A DNA stretch of 64,000 nt, taken from positions 38,577,885 to 38,641,884 of the forward strand of contig NC_045128.1 of NCBI RefSeq assembly GCF_007655135.1. Reading direction: 5' to 3'. Source of the DNA: Punica granatum (Eukaryota > Streptophyta > Magnoliopsida > Myrtales > Lythraceae). Made by a program: the position numbers and the translations under genes. Shown in pieces: positions 35,385 to 47,783 of this stretch. Positions within the stretch are counted from its first letter, which is position 1. Each line of letters starts with the position of its first letter. A model generated the notes under the pieces. It saw only the letters and a program-made list of their open reading frames with translations. It did not search any database and was not told the origin of the DNA.

Positions 35385-37345
35385 ATGGATCCGTGCCCGT
35401 TCGCTCGGATCCTTGTCGGGAACTTGGCACTGAGGCTCCCCAACCGCCTGTCCTCGTCAAGTTCCAATTCCTCGTTCACCTGCGATGTCAAGCTCGCCGC
35501 GAGGTCGTCCTCGTACCCGACTCAGACCTCCACGATCCCCCTCGTCATCTCCGAGAGCTCCGTCGCGCCCGATACCTCCTCCACCCCGAAGTCCCTCGCC
35601 GCTTGCTTCAACCTCAACAAGTCCCAGATCGATAAGCTTCTACAAGAGAAGCAGCCCAAGAACAACCCCTCCCTGGAGATCTCCATCTACCGCGCTCGCC
35701 GCCACGGGTCCGCGGGAAGCGGTGGCGTGTGCGGGCTGTTGGGAGGCAGAGGAGGGGGGAACGGGAAGTTCCTGGGGAAGGTGACGGTTCCGGTTCCGGT
35801 TCCAATACCGGAGCTGATGGAGTACCTGAGGAGGGGGGAGCCGAGGGGGGTTGTGATTCACAATGGGTGGGTAAAGATGGGAGCGGCGGTTCAGTCGGAG
35901 GAGGTGTTCGTGACGGTGAGGGTGGAGTCTGACCCGCGGTTCGTGTTCGAGTTCGAGAAGGAGCCCGAGTGCAGCCCTCAGGTGTTCCAGGTCCAAGGGA
36001 ATGTGAAGCAGCCCGTCTTCACTTGCAAGTTCAGCTGCAGGAACTCTGCCACCGACAGGAACTTGAGATCAATGTGAGTAATTTTTATCAATCTCCAATC
36101 TTTTGCACCATTTCTTTCCGAGAAGTTCTAATTATTTAGTACGCTATATTCTTTGCTTCGTGATGCTAAAGATTCGTCTCGAACAACTGTAATATCGGAG
36201 CTTGCTCCGGTTGTCGATGCTCTATTATGAATTACTAGGCAAGGAGTAGGAGGTTCTTTCTTTTCTTTTCTTTTTTTTTTTTGACTGGAGTCAAAGGGTT
36301 GGTGGTTCGATCCTCATCATATTTCCTGATACGGAATGTGAATTACTGGGATTCTGAGAGGTCAATTTGATGAAAAAGTTGAAAAAAGAAAGTGTCTCTC
36401 TGGGTCAAAGGTTAAAAAAGGGAAAAAAAAATTGAAATGAATTTGACCTAAAAATTTGGTATCTAATTCATACATTTTACATCTATATTTATGTTTTCTA
36501 ACAATTGCTGAGTTTGGACTGCTGAATATGAAAGAATAAATCTCCAATTTTTTATAATTCTTATGATTTTGGTCTAATTCTATGTTGTTTTTCTATCGTG
36601 CAGATCGTCCTTGGAACCTAGTACGTCGAGGAGTTGGTTGTCGTCCTTAGGAAGCGGCGAAAAGGATCAGCAAGCGAAGGAGCGGAAGGGTTGGTCGATC
36701 ACCATCCACGACCTCTCAGGCTCCCCAGTCGCGGCTGCCTCCATGGTGACTCCTTTCGTCCCGTCCCCAGGGACAGACCGCGTGAGCCGGTCCAACCCTG
36801 GTGCTTGGCTCATCCTGCGTCCCGGACACAACACATGGAAGCCCTGGGGCCGCCTCGAGGCCTGGAGGGAGAAGGCTGGCTCCGACGCCCTCTCCTACCG
36901 CTTTGAGCTGGTCTCCGACACTGCTGCCAGCCCCAGCACAGCCACCCCCGTTGCTGCAGGGTCCACCATCGGCATCAAGAATGGAGGGAAGTTTGTTATC
37001 GACACGACTGTGAACCTGTCCCCCGTGGCAAGCCCTAGTAGCAGCATAGATTTCGGGTCGGGGAATTGGTCGGGTTCCGGATCCACAGACTTCGGATCAG
37101 GTATCGGGTCGCCCTGGCCGAGCTTTCTCCCGGGAGGATTCGTGATGTCCTCAACCATGCAGGGGGTGGACAAGGCCAGCAGGCCCGAGGTCGAAGTCGG
37201 GGTGCAGCACGTAACGTGCACGGAGGATGCCGCTGCATTTGTGGCGCTTGCAGCAGCAATGGATCTGAGCATGGACGCATGCAGATTGTTTTCTCAGAAG
37301 CTGAGGAGAGAGCTGAGGCAACCGAGTCAGGAGTCCGTACTTTGA
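35385..37345 (+). CDS. DUF1005 family protein (ASG1-like), two exons
   Basis: Exons 35385-36073 and 36604-37345 are separated by a GT-AG intron (TCAAT|GTGAGT ... GTGCAG|ATCG), giving 476 residues. The start MDPCPFARILVGNLALRLP is the family's conserved N-terminus. Conserved features follow: FTCDVKLAAR, EISIYRARR, GKFLGKVTVPV, VFVTVRVESDPRFVFEFE, FSCR, then exon 2 with KGWSITIHDLSGSPVAAASM, NPGAWLILRPG, WKPWGRLEAWRE and a C-terminal FVALAAAMDLSMDACRLFSQ. No signal peptide or membrane span is evident. Arabidopsis relatives include ABIOTIC STRESS GENE 1; the molecular function of the family is unknown. The GC-rich exons contrast with AT-rich surroundings. A fragment of this gene's 3' end recurs at 40,329. 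Confidence 0.9.
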
Positions 37346-40328
37346 AGCCGGTCCAGTTCGCCGTGCACAATATCCGACATGCTAGACAAACCAGTTTATG
37401 AATCCATCGGATCTGTCGGGTAATTTCATGGAGGAACTTAGTTCTGACTTGATCCCTTTTTGGTGGTCCACAAGGAACGATCCAAGGCGTCTATTCATCT
37501 GTTTTCATTGAACTAACAGCAAATTTTTGGTGGGATTCTTTTGCCGGATCGATTGTAGAATTGTACAGATGAGTGAGAGTTTGAGACGGGCAATTTTTTT
37601 TTTCCTGAAATATATTTAAATTTATATTTAATGCTTATGTACATATTTTTGTGATTGTTTTTTCGGTAAGGATATTTTTGTGATTGTTAATTATGTTGTT
37701 CTCCATTGAATTGAATTATTGTTAAATTGGAGTGTTCATTCACAAGAAAGTATTGTATTTAACGGTAGTACCACATAAGATTATATCACAATATATATAT
37801 AAAATATTATTTCTTACAACAATGAATTATTTTTATCAATAATTTTTTATTTACATATCAAAAATTAAAATGACAGACTTGATTAATTTGTGATATTATT
37901 ACGTATTATCACCGTTGAATACACTATTTTTTGGTTCATTCATTTATTAAATGTGTACTTCTCTGAGTTTCCTATGTCTGGAGTTGGGGAAGACTTGGAA
38001 TCCTATGTTTCTGTGCTGGAACTTCGTATAATGTTAGAGAAATCTTCCAGGCAAAGAATCCAAAGTGCAATAGCTGTATTCCTTCAACCATGAATATAAT
38101 ATATATGTATGCACGACAAGAGAGTTTTTTTTAATTATTATAAAAGAGATATGACTAAATAAAAATGCATATTTAATCTCACGGACGATAATCGAATATA
38201 GTATTTCATCGTTTTAAAGTGAGAATATGTACTATTGTATATTCTCCTTAATTGAAATAAGTGTTCTTTGGTATTGAGAACTAAATAGAAAAGATTTTAT
38301 TAGAGAATAAGAGGAGAGGTGTCAAACTTCAAAGAGAGGTCACCGCTTTAAGACGCGTGAGAGCAGATGTTGACTCATCAAATAAGTTTCCTTTGGTATT
38401 GAGAACTAAATAAATAATAGGGTACGATTTTTCTGATATGAATATAGTAAAAGATATAAAAAAATATATCATTAATAAGGAGACACAATTAGTTTCAATA
38501 TAAGAATCGAATTAGAACTTCTTAATTACCAATAAAGACGTGTATACATCTCCTCAAATTTGGATTGAAATTAATAGGTCTAGTTAAGTTATTGATTTAA
38601 GATTTTATTATTATTTAAAAGTAGCAAATTACTTCGTGCGTGGGTCGCATCATTACTATAATTGGTATAAATAATTCAAGGTTTATCTATCTCTTCTCTG
38701 CTATTTCCCCTCGAAACGTCAAAAACACCTTTTATCTCACTTTCCATTTCCAAAACCATCCATATTGCATATTTTTTTGATAAATTTTAAAGACACCTCC
38801 TATAATTTATAAAATGATCAGTAATCCATTCCTTTTAAAATTAGCCACACATTACATTTCCTTTAGCTGGTTTTTACTTTTTTTTCCTTAAATAGGGTCA
38901 AATTTTGTTCAGGTAAAGAAATCAGCTACTAGGTCGATTTGTACAGTTTCGTGACATAAGATTCATGTGGTAAAATGAATGTTCTTTCCATGTCACATCA
39001 GCAAAAAGATGGGTAGTGTGTGGTTAATTTTGAAAGAATAAAGTGTTACTAATCATTTCACAAACTATAAGGATTGTCGTCTAGATTTAATCTATTTTTT
39101 TAATTAATAAGAACAACCATATCATGGTTGTAAAAGTAAATTTAGACTTTTCTCTCACGAATCCCCCATTTTCTATTTCCACTATCCGTCCCAGCTTTTT
39201 TTCAATGTTATAGCCACATGACTTTTATTTTTATTAGGTACATTATAACCACTTGTGGTTCGTAATCTCTTCATCTCCTCGCTTAGTAATTGTTTTATTT
39301 TTTTACTAAAAATATCCGTTCCCGCCTCAATTAAGTTTCAGGAAAATCTTTTGATATCTATTTGATGTTTTAATTATAACTTTCCGTTCGTAGAGCAAGT
39401 ACAACGCTCTAGCATTACAATTGAGAGAAGGAAAGCAATCATTTTTCTTTTTCTTTCTTTGTTAATTTCATTGCTTATATATATCCTTAATTGAAAAATA
39501 AACTATCTCCAACTATTAATGAAAAACTAACACTATAAAAACAAAGGATGCCACGAACCATTTTAAGCGGAATTAAATTACTTTAAAATGTATTTGTAAA
39601 AAGTATCACACTTAACCGGGGCATAATTTTTTTATAAAAATTTAATTTTAAACAAAGCGCGCTTCCTTCTCTATCTGTACTTATAAACTAATTTTCACCC
39701 AGTGCGTTACACGCTCTGCAACATATTAATATATCGGGGCCACAGTATCTTAAGGGGGCACTTGCCCCCTGAAATTCGTGGCTCATTTAATTTGTTCCCA
39801 TAAACTACATTTTTTTTAGATTTTACCCCATAAATTACAAATTTTTAAAGATTTTTCCTTGCTGAAAGAAAATTCTGACTCCGTCTCTATTCGTATCTTA
39901 TACTAAAATGTAAAATTCAATCGTGAAATTTTTTCTTAAATATAATTCTAGTTTCATAAATTGTTTTCTAAGGCACTTCAAATATTCACAGAATTATTTT
40001 ATTATATTGATATTACCTGAAGATTTTAATTAAATTACAATTTTTTTGTAAATAATTAACTGATTATAACATTTGATTATATAATTTCCTTGATAAAAGT
40101 TGCATAGACATATTACTGTCTTTTCCGATTGTACTTTAAAGTACCTAGATAATATATCTAACTTGGAATTTTAAGATTTTAGAACCTAATGAAAATTTTA
40201 TGTTGGGCTACGTATTGGAGAACAAACTCCGTTAGGACCTTCCCCCTAAACAAAGAAAAAACAGAAAGGCAAAAAGGAAAAAAAGTTAAAAAAAAAAGAG
40301 AGAGAGAGAGAGAAGACAATTGGAGCAG
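37346..40328. other. 3' UTR and AT-rich intergenic DNA
   Basis: The first 230 bp are the DUF1005 3' UTR. A 22-bp exact direct repeat, CTTTGGTATTGAGAACTAAATA, lies at 38,266 and 38,391. A degraded element with AAGGGGGCACTTGCCCCCT sits at about 39,735-39,900 and ends in GACTCCGTCTCTA; it resembles plant hAT MITEs. No gene. Confidence 0.45.
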
Positions 40329-40624
40329 AGGAGACAGACAGAGCTAAGGCAGCCGAGCCTGGAGCTCGTGCTTTGAAACCGTTCATGTAGATACTTGATG
40401 CACGATATCCTACATGCTGGATGTATCAACTCACAAATCAATCGGATGTATCGGAAATTATCCGATGATGAATTCCGTGCTCACTTGATCCCTTCTGGAG
40501 GTTCACACCACGAGGGATGATCCAAGGCATCTATTCATCTGTTTTCGTTGAAACTAACTGCGAATTTTGGGTTTGATTTACTTTTGCCAGTTTAATCATA
40601 GAATTATACGGACATTGGAGTGAA
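40329..40624 (+). pseudogene. Duplicated 3' end of the DUF1005 gene
   Basis: It aligns with 37,303-37,576: GAGCTAAGGCAGCCGAG and GTGCTTTGAA (the last codons and stop), then 3' UTR words CTTGATCCCTT, GATCCAAGGCATCTATTCAT and CTGTTTTCGTTGAA. There are many substitutions and small indels. It is a relic of an old duplication or a retained 3' piece of a lost paralogue. Confidence 0.8.
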
Positions 40625-40977
40625 ACGCAACCCAATCGAGCACTCGATTGCGATCATCTTCATATCATACACCGGAATAGCTAGAAATTTCCGGTCGTAT
40701 CCAAAGAGCGAATGACCCCTCTCCAATCTTCATGGAAAGCTCTTCCATTTCATTTCATTACATAGAGTCAGCTCGAAGCGGCTTTATCGATACAAAAGGG
40801 TCATATCCAAATTTTCTTGTATGAAATCCGCTTATTCAAGTAACATGCAGTCACAGTAATGCCTAGCACTGTACAGATTACAGATCAATAGACTGACAAA
40901 AACAAGAGCCCAGAGCCTCAAATCAAATGCCAAATTACAGTTGACGATGGACAAAGGAGCAGCAAATATTCAAGCAC

Positions 40978-43585
40978 CTAAAACAAGCGCTTCCGGCAGC
41001 TTGCTGCCCTGCAGTAGCATGGCATCTCCTTTACCTTGCCATCAGGACCGATGATAACGTCGAGGGCAAAACCTTAATCGTATGTGAGCTCCTGCAATTG
41101 GAAAAGAGCAAAAGCAATCAGCTGAGGGACAAACTCAAACTACTGCCACCCGGAGGATATTTAATCAATTATCATGCAAATAAGAGGTCCAATAAAAAAA
41201 ATACAAATAATATCCATCAATACATTTTATAATGTCATGCATTCGAATCAAGATGAAACTCATCAGGCCCATGCACCAATACATATGTTTGGATTACTTG
41301 ACCAGAAGAACTTGTCGAAACTACTTGAAGAGACACATGAGAGTCAGTGAGAAAAACCTGCATCGGTTGAATGTTCTCTGAAGAAAATAACACCACTCTA
41401 GCAAGCCTCATGTCAAGGTGTGAGCTTAAAACGCACTGAACGTAGAGGTTAGGCTCACAGCTATGGTTTATAAACCGGGCAATGTTTCCAGAGGAGCCTG
41501 CATCGATGCAGAACTCTGGTTCATCTCTCTGATCATCACAACAATCCACTTGATCGACCGACTGACTAGATGAATCACAGGACCTCCTCTGGCAACTAAT
41601 ATAATCAATAAGTGGTGGTCCAAAACAGCTTGAGACACCGCAAAATGAAATTTAAATGGAACGAAAAGCAAAATATAGCAGATCAATATGCTTTTCATGA
41701 GGAACTCTGGATAATGAAGAGAAACATTCATGACAACACCCTAAAACGTGTACTGAATCAGAAAGCAATCTCTTGAAAAATCTCGACGACAATACTTGGA
41801 TTTCACTGCACTAGATCAGACTAAAATGTAAAAGTGGTCAAGTTAAAATGCAACAGCTTAACTGAATTAATTATCTAAAAAAAATTACTTGGCAACTGTT
41901 TTGTGTGTAATATGACATTTGAAAGCATTTTACAATGTCAAAACTGTAAAAAAATGGCAGGTGACGGCAATCAGTTCCAGAAAAGATAAATTCAACTGAC
42001 ACCTCCTATAATGAAATAAAAATTAACAATTACACCTCCTGTTTCATAATGGGATACCGAAACCCCCTTCTTCAAGGACACAGACACTACAATAAATTTT
42101 AAAGACAGTATAAACCTTGCATAGAGGAGTGTCGGGTACTTTTGGAAACTTATGGACGGTGTTAATGTCCTAAAAATGGGGGTGTCAGAACCCTATTCTC
42201 TTTCAGTGAAACTATAGGAGATATCAATGGAATTTACCCATCAAAAAATGAAAGACTTGCTTTCAATGCAAAAGATGATTTTTCTTTTTCTTTTTATAAG
42301 AAAATAGAAAGTTAAAACCTAACCGCACTCTCAATGTACTATTTTGGAAGAAAAGCCGGATATAAAGAAGCCAATAACTACAAGGATAGGTATATGTACA
42401 TACCTCCCTCCCTCCGAGCCCCTTTCATGGTCTGAATGCAATCAATGTCAAAGATATAGCTGTTCTCCAAGGCACTCTCCAAATCTTCTGACCTCCTCAA
42501 GATTCCAATGTACTCACATACAGGTGCTCCAGAAGGTATAAAATCCCATGATCTAACAGCCCATCCTTAACGTGGAGCTCGAAAAACCTAAGACACGTCA
42601 TTAGCAATGAATCAATAAGTAGCAAGAGCAGCAAATTATTTAACAAAAACAGTTTAGGTACTCATAACAACCTCAAGATGATGTTTGAGTCCTTTTTGAG
42701 ATACACGATTTATACAATCAGGTCCACAGCCACAGTTTGGACCGCATTCATAGACAACATCCTTCGGTTGTGTTAATCTATGAGAGAAGGGGGGGAAGAT
42801 CCCTCCATCATGAAAATTTTTCCAAAACTTAATTTTCAAGTTTTCAAAGAAGCAAAAAAAATCCATGCTTTTCGTAGAAAGAACAAAAAACCTAGAAATA
42901 TCCAATATGTTATGCAAGTGAACAGGTTCAAAGAACTTATGTTCTTACTGTTGGAACATAACTAAATTTTATGCCAAATTGAGATTTAATATCAATTCTA
43001 GCTAAATTTATCATGCTCCTTAAATGCAATTCTCACCTGCCTCCGTCTCGCTTAGCATAGGGGAAGTCAGAGCCATTCAATTTAGCACATGCACAGATTC
43101 TAGGATCCATGCACTTCCCCTTGCACTTGAATTGAGTCGATATATTTGAAACCTGAAATTTTAGCAACGAACTCTGCATAAGCCAACTTCAACACGACAG
43201 CGTTGGATAAGCTACTGTTAAGAACATGAAACCCTTTCCTCAAATACATGGCCTAGCACTAACGAGAATGGCGAAATTTTATTGTTAATCTCAGAAAATT
43301 GATGTAGTTTGCGTTCAGAACATATAAAAACAACAGCATGATATCGTAATTACTCACCTGATGGTGGAACAGGTGGTTCGTTAACTAAGTTGGTAGCTGG
43401 TATAGCATAATTTTCTTGACCACCTGTTATATCCGGACATACCAAGCTTTTGGAAACAATAAAGTACACATTATCATATCTTATTCCGGCAAAACAAATA
43501 GTGATAGTATTTGCTTCAATGATAAAGTATTATACCAGCGTAAATCTGAAACAGACTGAGGGACACGTCCCTTCACAAAGTGAAC
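40978..43585 (-). pseudogene. SUVH4/KYP-like H3K9 methyltransferase pseudogene
   Basis: Exon-like blocks in order on the minus strand: 43585-43536 (VKGRVPQSVSDLR); 43446-43358 (LVCPDITGG...IPATN); about 43152-43026 (pre-SET CKGKCMDPRICACAKLNG); about 42780-42670 (ECGPNCGCGPDCINRVSQKG); about 42590-42402 (GWAVRSWDFIPSGAPVCEYI, IFDIDCIQTMKG); about 41597-41365 (EFCIDAGSSGNIARFINHSC, VQCVLSSH); 41094-40978 (ELTYD, GPDGKVKEMPCYC, CRKRLF). The layout is that of SUVH4. Two in-frame stops are visible: TAA before GWAVRSW, and TAA in place of the second Tyr of the YDY motif. The SRA/YDG half is absent upstream. It is not expected to be active. Confidence 0.85.
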
Positions 43586-44440
43586 CTGCCATCATTAAAA
43601 AAAGGAGAGATTATTTACTTCAATACGTAAACAAATGGATGAATAAATCCCAAATTCAAGATGAAAAAGCTAGACACAGAGCCTATAAACCTTGCTATGA
43701 TAGTTTACCCTTCTCCGGTACATATGCTAATGATTGAATTATATATGCAATGAAATGACTGAACCCCTACCAACAAAACTGCCGTCCTACAGATGAGTAC
43801 ATGAAATGTCATCTGGTATGACAAGTTATGATGTGCATCTGCACTTTGTTAGTTGCTCAATTGGGATGATACTCGCACTGAGATCTCGTTGTGAGACAGT
43901 CTGCTGGTTTTGACTTCTAAGAATTTCTGTTTTCCTTTAGTTAAAAAGGTTGATGGTTCTCATAGTTCTCTCGCCAGATTATAATTAGAATGTCAAATCT
44001 TTCCCTTGCACTTCCTTTTCTTCTACAACACTAAATATTATATACCACATCAATGATGCATATGATGGGATGGACTAAAATGATAGAGTTTTTTTCTTCG
44101 GGTAATAAAGTTACGGGAGATATTGCTCTCGTAATCGCGGGATATTGATTATTAAAAGTTATTTTCGTCCCAATAACTATGCCTTTTAGAACTTGAATTT
44201 GTGTTTTCCTTTTTACGATAGTTGAAATTGCTTATTACTCAATTAATATTTTGTTTTGTTGATAACACCGTAACAGTATAGAGTTTTACTACCCAATGTA
44301 TATATATTATATAATTTGAAGGAAAAGGGAAAGATTGACTGATTTATAACCCATGTGCATTATTTATGGGGCTGCCTCATTGAAGGCCCATCTGACCCAT
44401 GTTAAAGGCCCCCATGGCCCATATTCGTATCCGTAAACCC
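43586..44440. other. Intergenic DNA between the SUVH pseudogene and the NOPCHAP1-like gene
   Basis: I looked for an SRA domain exon and saw none. AT-rich, with promoter sequence of the next gene at the right. Confidence 0.45.
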
Positions 44441-45293
44441 TCTGAATCGTCCGTCTCCCCCGCTCCCCTGCTCTGCTCCGCTCCTCTTCTTCGTGCGCGG
44501 TTCAGCTCCTTCGGTGTGATAGCTGATCCCTCCTGTCCCTTCTGAGCTCACCCCCGCTAGTTTCCGCTCTCCCTTTCTTCTCCGCTTCTGCAGGGGAGCT
44601 TTCATCCGATGGTTTGTTAGATTCTGTATTCGCTCGCACCGACATCGCCGCCCTGCCGAGCTAGTGAGGTGAGGGCTTTCGTCTGTGGGATTGTTGACTC
44701 TGTAGATTTCACTGGCCGTGCTGATTAGCGAACGAATGGTTTATTTTGCAATTTATTTGCTCTCCATGGCGATGGCAGGCAGGAGAAAAAGTTTCAATTT
44801 TTAGTGGAGAATTTAAGAAAAACTTCTACTGTATATCGATTTGCTTGCTTCTGCTGTGCTGGTGATTTTTCCCTATTAGCTCTTTGATTGTGGCGGTGGA
44901 GTTAATACTGATATGCACGCTTAACGTGTAAGATCATGAGAAGCAGAGTCGATGTAGTCTTAGAATTCAGCCTGAGATAAGCAGCAAAATTGAAATTAGG
45001 ATATCGCAGTTCGTTGTTTGAGTTTTAGTGTAGTGTTGTGTTCGCATTTCTGGGTTTGGTTGCTGTTCATTTGCGGGGGATCTTTTACTATGTCGGAACC
45101 TCGGTACCTCTTTCAAACTGAATTGACATGGTTTTGCGTATAATACTGGCATAAAGTTTCGCAAAGGCTCGCGCTTTAAGGCTGCGTGTTTCCTTTTCTG
45201 TCCAATAACTGCTATTGTGTTTTGTGGGCAGAAACCCTCTGTAGGTTCCAAGCATCTGCGTGACTTCTGCACCGACTGTTATCGAACGACGAG
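44441..45293 (+). promoter_or_regulatory. 5' UTR region with probable leader intron
   Basis: A CT-rich, GC-richer stretch (44,440-44,665) is followed by GTGAGG-type donor sequence near 44,666 and an acceptor-like GTGGGCAG near 45,231. This suggests a leader intron before the ATG at 45294. Confidence 0.45.
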
Positions 45294-46506
45294 ATGCAGC
45301 CTACAAGCAAAGAACTTCTTCAACTAGAGGAGAAAGATACTATCTCATCCATAGGTACACCTTTTATATGTCACTTGCCCACAGTGAGAAATGTATAGTC
45401 TCATCTGTATCCTCATGACTGCTTGAGGGTCCTAACACTCCAATTTTGCTTGTGCAGAGTCGTCTTTGCGAATATGTGATGAAAAGAGTTCAGCCTCTCA
45501 AAAAAAACAGGCTCATCCCGACAGAAAGCCTGCGATTGGTCAAGTTCCTAAAAGCCAAGGTAGTGGCACAATGTAGAATAGAGACTCTGCTTAATCCAAA
45601 ATTGCAATTAATTTCTTGGTTTCATCTTCATGTTGTATGTCATAGTATTTGAAATTCGTAATGGGAAGTGGAAACTCTTTCCAAGTTCCCGTCTTTATAA
45701 TTATAAACTTACTGAAAGACCAACAGTTCAAAACTAAAGGGAAATTAATTAATTTATGAAAATAGGAAAAATTGTTCCTTTGGAAGTCAATTTGTTTTTT
45801 GTTTTTATGGATGCAGTTCTCGGTAAAGTGCAAGATTTTCTGGGAGTCTTATCTGAAGCCAATAAAAAACTGCAACTTGAAGCGAAGGTATGAATGATCG
45901 TCTGACCGGATCTCCTCAGAATCATACTGGATTTTTATATGAAAACCCAATTCTTATTTATCGACTGCGTTGTCTAACGAAACCTATTTCTCTTTTCTGA
46001 CGTGCATATTTTGTTGTTTTTGACATAGGATAATCCAGAAGAGTTTGACATAGAAGCGCTTAACGGGAATGAGTCTGAAGTGATAGAATTGGTAAATTTG
46101 TTGAGTCTCTGGTTTCACTTTGTTGGAAGACATATAAGGCAAAGAATGTCTTGGGACTCTGTAAAATGTTTTCCATAAATGAATACGAAATCCTGGTCTC
46201 TCTTGACAGGATTTAATGCTGGGTATTGCTGATCTTCACACCCCCGAGGCAGTTGCTGCTGCAGAAGCTTCAGTTTCCGGCTATCAGCCCCCTGTTCCTC
46301 TGTTTGGCAACGACAGTGAAACAGACTCGGACAGTAGTAGTAGTGATGAGGATGGTGACAACGACAATGAAAATGAGGAAAATGATGGTGAGAAGAAAAA
46401 GGATTTGCCATCACAACCCCAGAGGTCAAAGTCGGGTGAAGATGATTCCGGTGAAATCATAAAGAAGGGCTCAAAAAAGAGGCCGAGGATCATTGAACTT
46501 TCATGA
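45294..46506 (+). CDS. NOPCHAP1-like (DUF4598) acidic nuclear protein, five exons
   Basis: Exons 45294-45354, 45458-45559, 45817-45887, 46029-46091 and 46210-46506 join in frame with GT-AG borders to 197 residues. The core VQDFLGVLSEANKKLQ, EEFDIEALNG and SEVIELDLMLGIADL matches the order seen in NOP protein chaperone 1 (human C12orf45): a short helix, then F-[DN]-IE and VI-x-[ML]-D. That family helps load NOP58 for box C/D snoRNP assembly. The C-terminus is a Ser/Asp/Glu run (DSETDSDSSSSDEDGD) ending with basic KKGSKKRPR, a likely nuclear localisation signal. No other domain is seen. The function is inferred from family resemblance; the gene structure is directly supported. Confidence 0.68.
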
Positions 46507-46597
46507 GAAAAATTTCTGCCCTCTTTGGTTGGCGGGAGAATCTACATTATGGAAGGATTTCGTAGACGTGAGTGGGACGAGGGCAGTGCGGCCAACC

Positions 46598-46598
<1 letters not shown>

Positions 46599-46631
<33 letters not shown>
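46599..46631. repeat. 33-base poly-C tract
   Basis: An uninterrupted run of C just beyond the NOPCHAP1-like stop codon, probably in its 3' UTR or flank. Such long C runs are rare in plant DNA. The length may be unreliable in the assembly. Confidence 0.9.
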
Positions 46632-46633
<2 letters not shown>

Positions 46634-47305
46634 TCCCTTTTACTGTTCTTCTTTTATAAAGTAATATATTTGAATGTACGAAATTCCATCCACTTCCCAA
46701 ACTATTTTGACTTTGACGATGGATGTACTTCTGCAGCTCTGCTTAGCCCATACACTGTCTTCTCTATGAATCTCCCAGAAAGGTCAAAGTGCCCTTCAAA
46801 TGGAATATCGGATTGGCTTGATAGGCAACTAAATAACATGATATTTCGAAACATAAGAGAGTGAGAAACTATTTAGGCGAAATGAGTTTAAAGCAATTTA
46901 CTAGTCTGCCAGAGGACGCGAGACGGTACTTATTGAGCTCCGTATATTTCGACAATAACTATAACTTACTCATCCTACATGGACAGATAAAGGCTCAACA
47001 GAGATTGGCGCCACTCCAAGCAAGCGAGGTTCTCGCCATACGGTCCTCGGTAGTGGGCCGCCTGTACGGACCCGAATGTGGACTCTCGGTGAGCCAAAAT
47101 GGGGTGCTGATACCTCAATGGATGGTATCAGATTATATGTGTTCAGGGGAGTAATCACTGGCATAGCTCGCAAGGGTCCCTTCCAACATCCATTGGACCA
47201 TCGATCCTGACTTGTCTTTGTCCATCGTTGTGGGCAGTGGGATAGCCTTGCCGTGAGGTTTGGAAATTATCCATGGTTTGTCTTCAGAGATCACGAGAAA
47301 GATTA
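46632..47305. other. Spacer with an unrecognised open frame
   Basis: A plus-strand frame at 46,861-47,154 (97 codons, MRNYLGEMSLKQFTSLPEDA onward) has no family I recognise. It overlaps TGGTATCAGA at about 47,123, which resembles the primer-binding site of LTR retrotransposons, so this may be retrotransposon debris. Confidence 0.3.
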
Positions 47306-47783
47306 GGCTTCATTTGGTTTTTAAATCTTAATAAATCTTACTCAACTCAACTTAATTTTATTTTTCCCTCAATTCAACAACATAATCATTACATTTTTAT
47401 ATTTTTCTTTAATTAAATAATAAGTTATCTCGCATACTTTTTTTTATGATCATTTTTATAATCAATTTAACTTTATTTTCCCTTTAATTCAATAACACAA
47501 TCATTATATTTTTATCTTTTTCTCTAATTAAATCATAAATTCTCTCTCATACTTTTTTTTCTAATAATTTTTATAATTAAATTTTTAATAATAAATTCTT
47601 CATCTATTTTCACATCTATATATACATATTAATTTTTTAATAATAAATTTTCCATATACTTTTATATCTATATATACACATATATATATTATTACGCATC
47701 AATATAATTGTCACGCTTGCAATCATTGTACAAAATCAAGTTAAGTTTGATCATATTATCCAACTCGAAAACCAAACGCAAAC
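47306..47783. mobile_element. Tourist-like MITE, 478 bp
   Basis: Flanked by TTA (47303-47305 and 47784-47786). It begins GGCTTCATTTGGTTTTTAAA and ends CGAAAACCAAACGCAAAC. Inside, a block of about 117 bp (TTATTTTTCCCTCAATTCAA ... TTTTTATAAT) is present twice in tandem, and a smaller TAATAAATT...CTATATATAC block also twice. Confidence 0.7.

Noticed and set aside
35640..35996. Antisense frames across the DUF1005 exon
   Set aside because: GC-rich shadow frames. The sense frame carries the conserved family sequence and joins in phase across the intron.
36240..36340. tRNA-like GGTGGTTCGATCCTC in the DUF1005 intron
   Set aside because: A single box-B-like word without other tRNA parts; at best an old SINE piece.
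43735..44330. SRA (YDG) domain exons of the SUVH gene
   Set aside because: I searched for the conserved words on the minus strand and found none; the pseudogene is 5' truncated.
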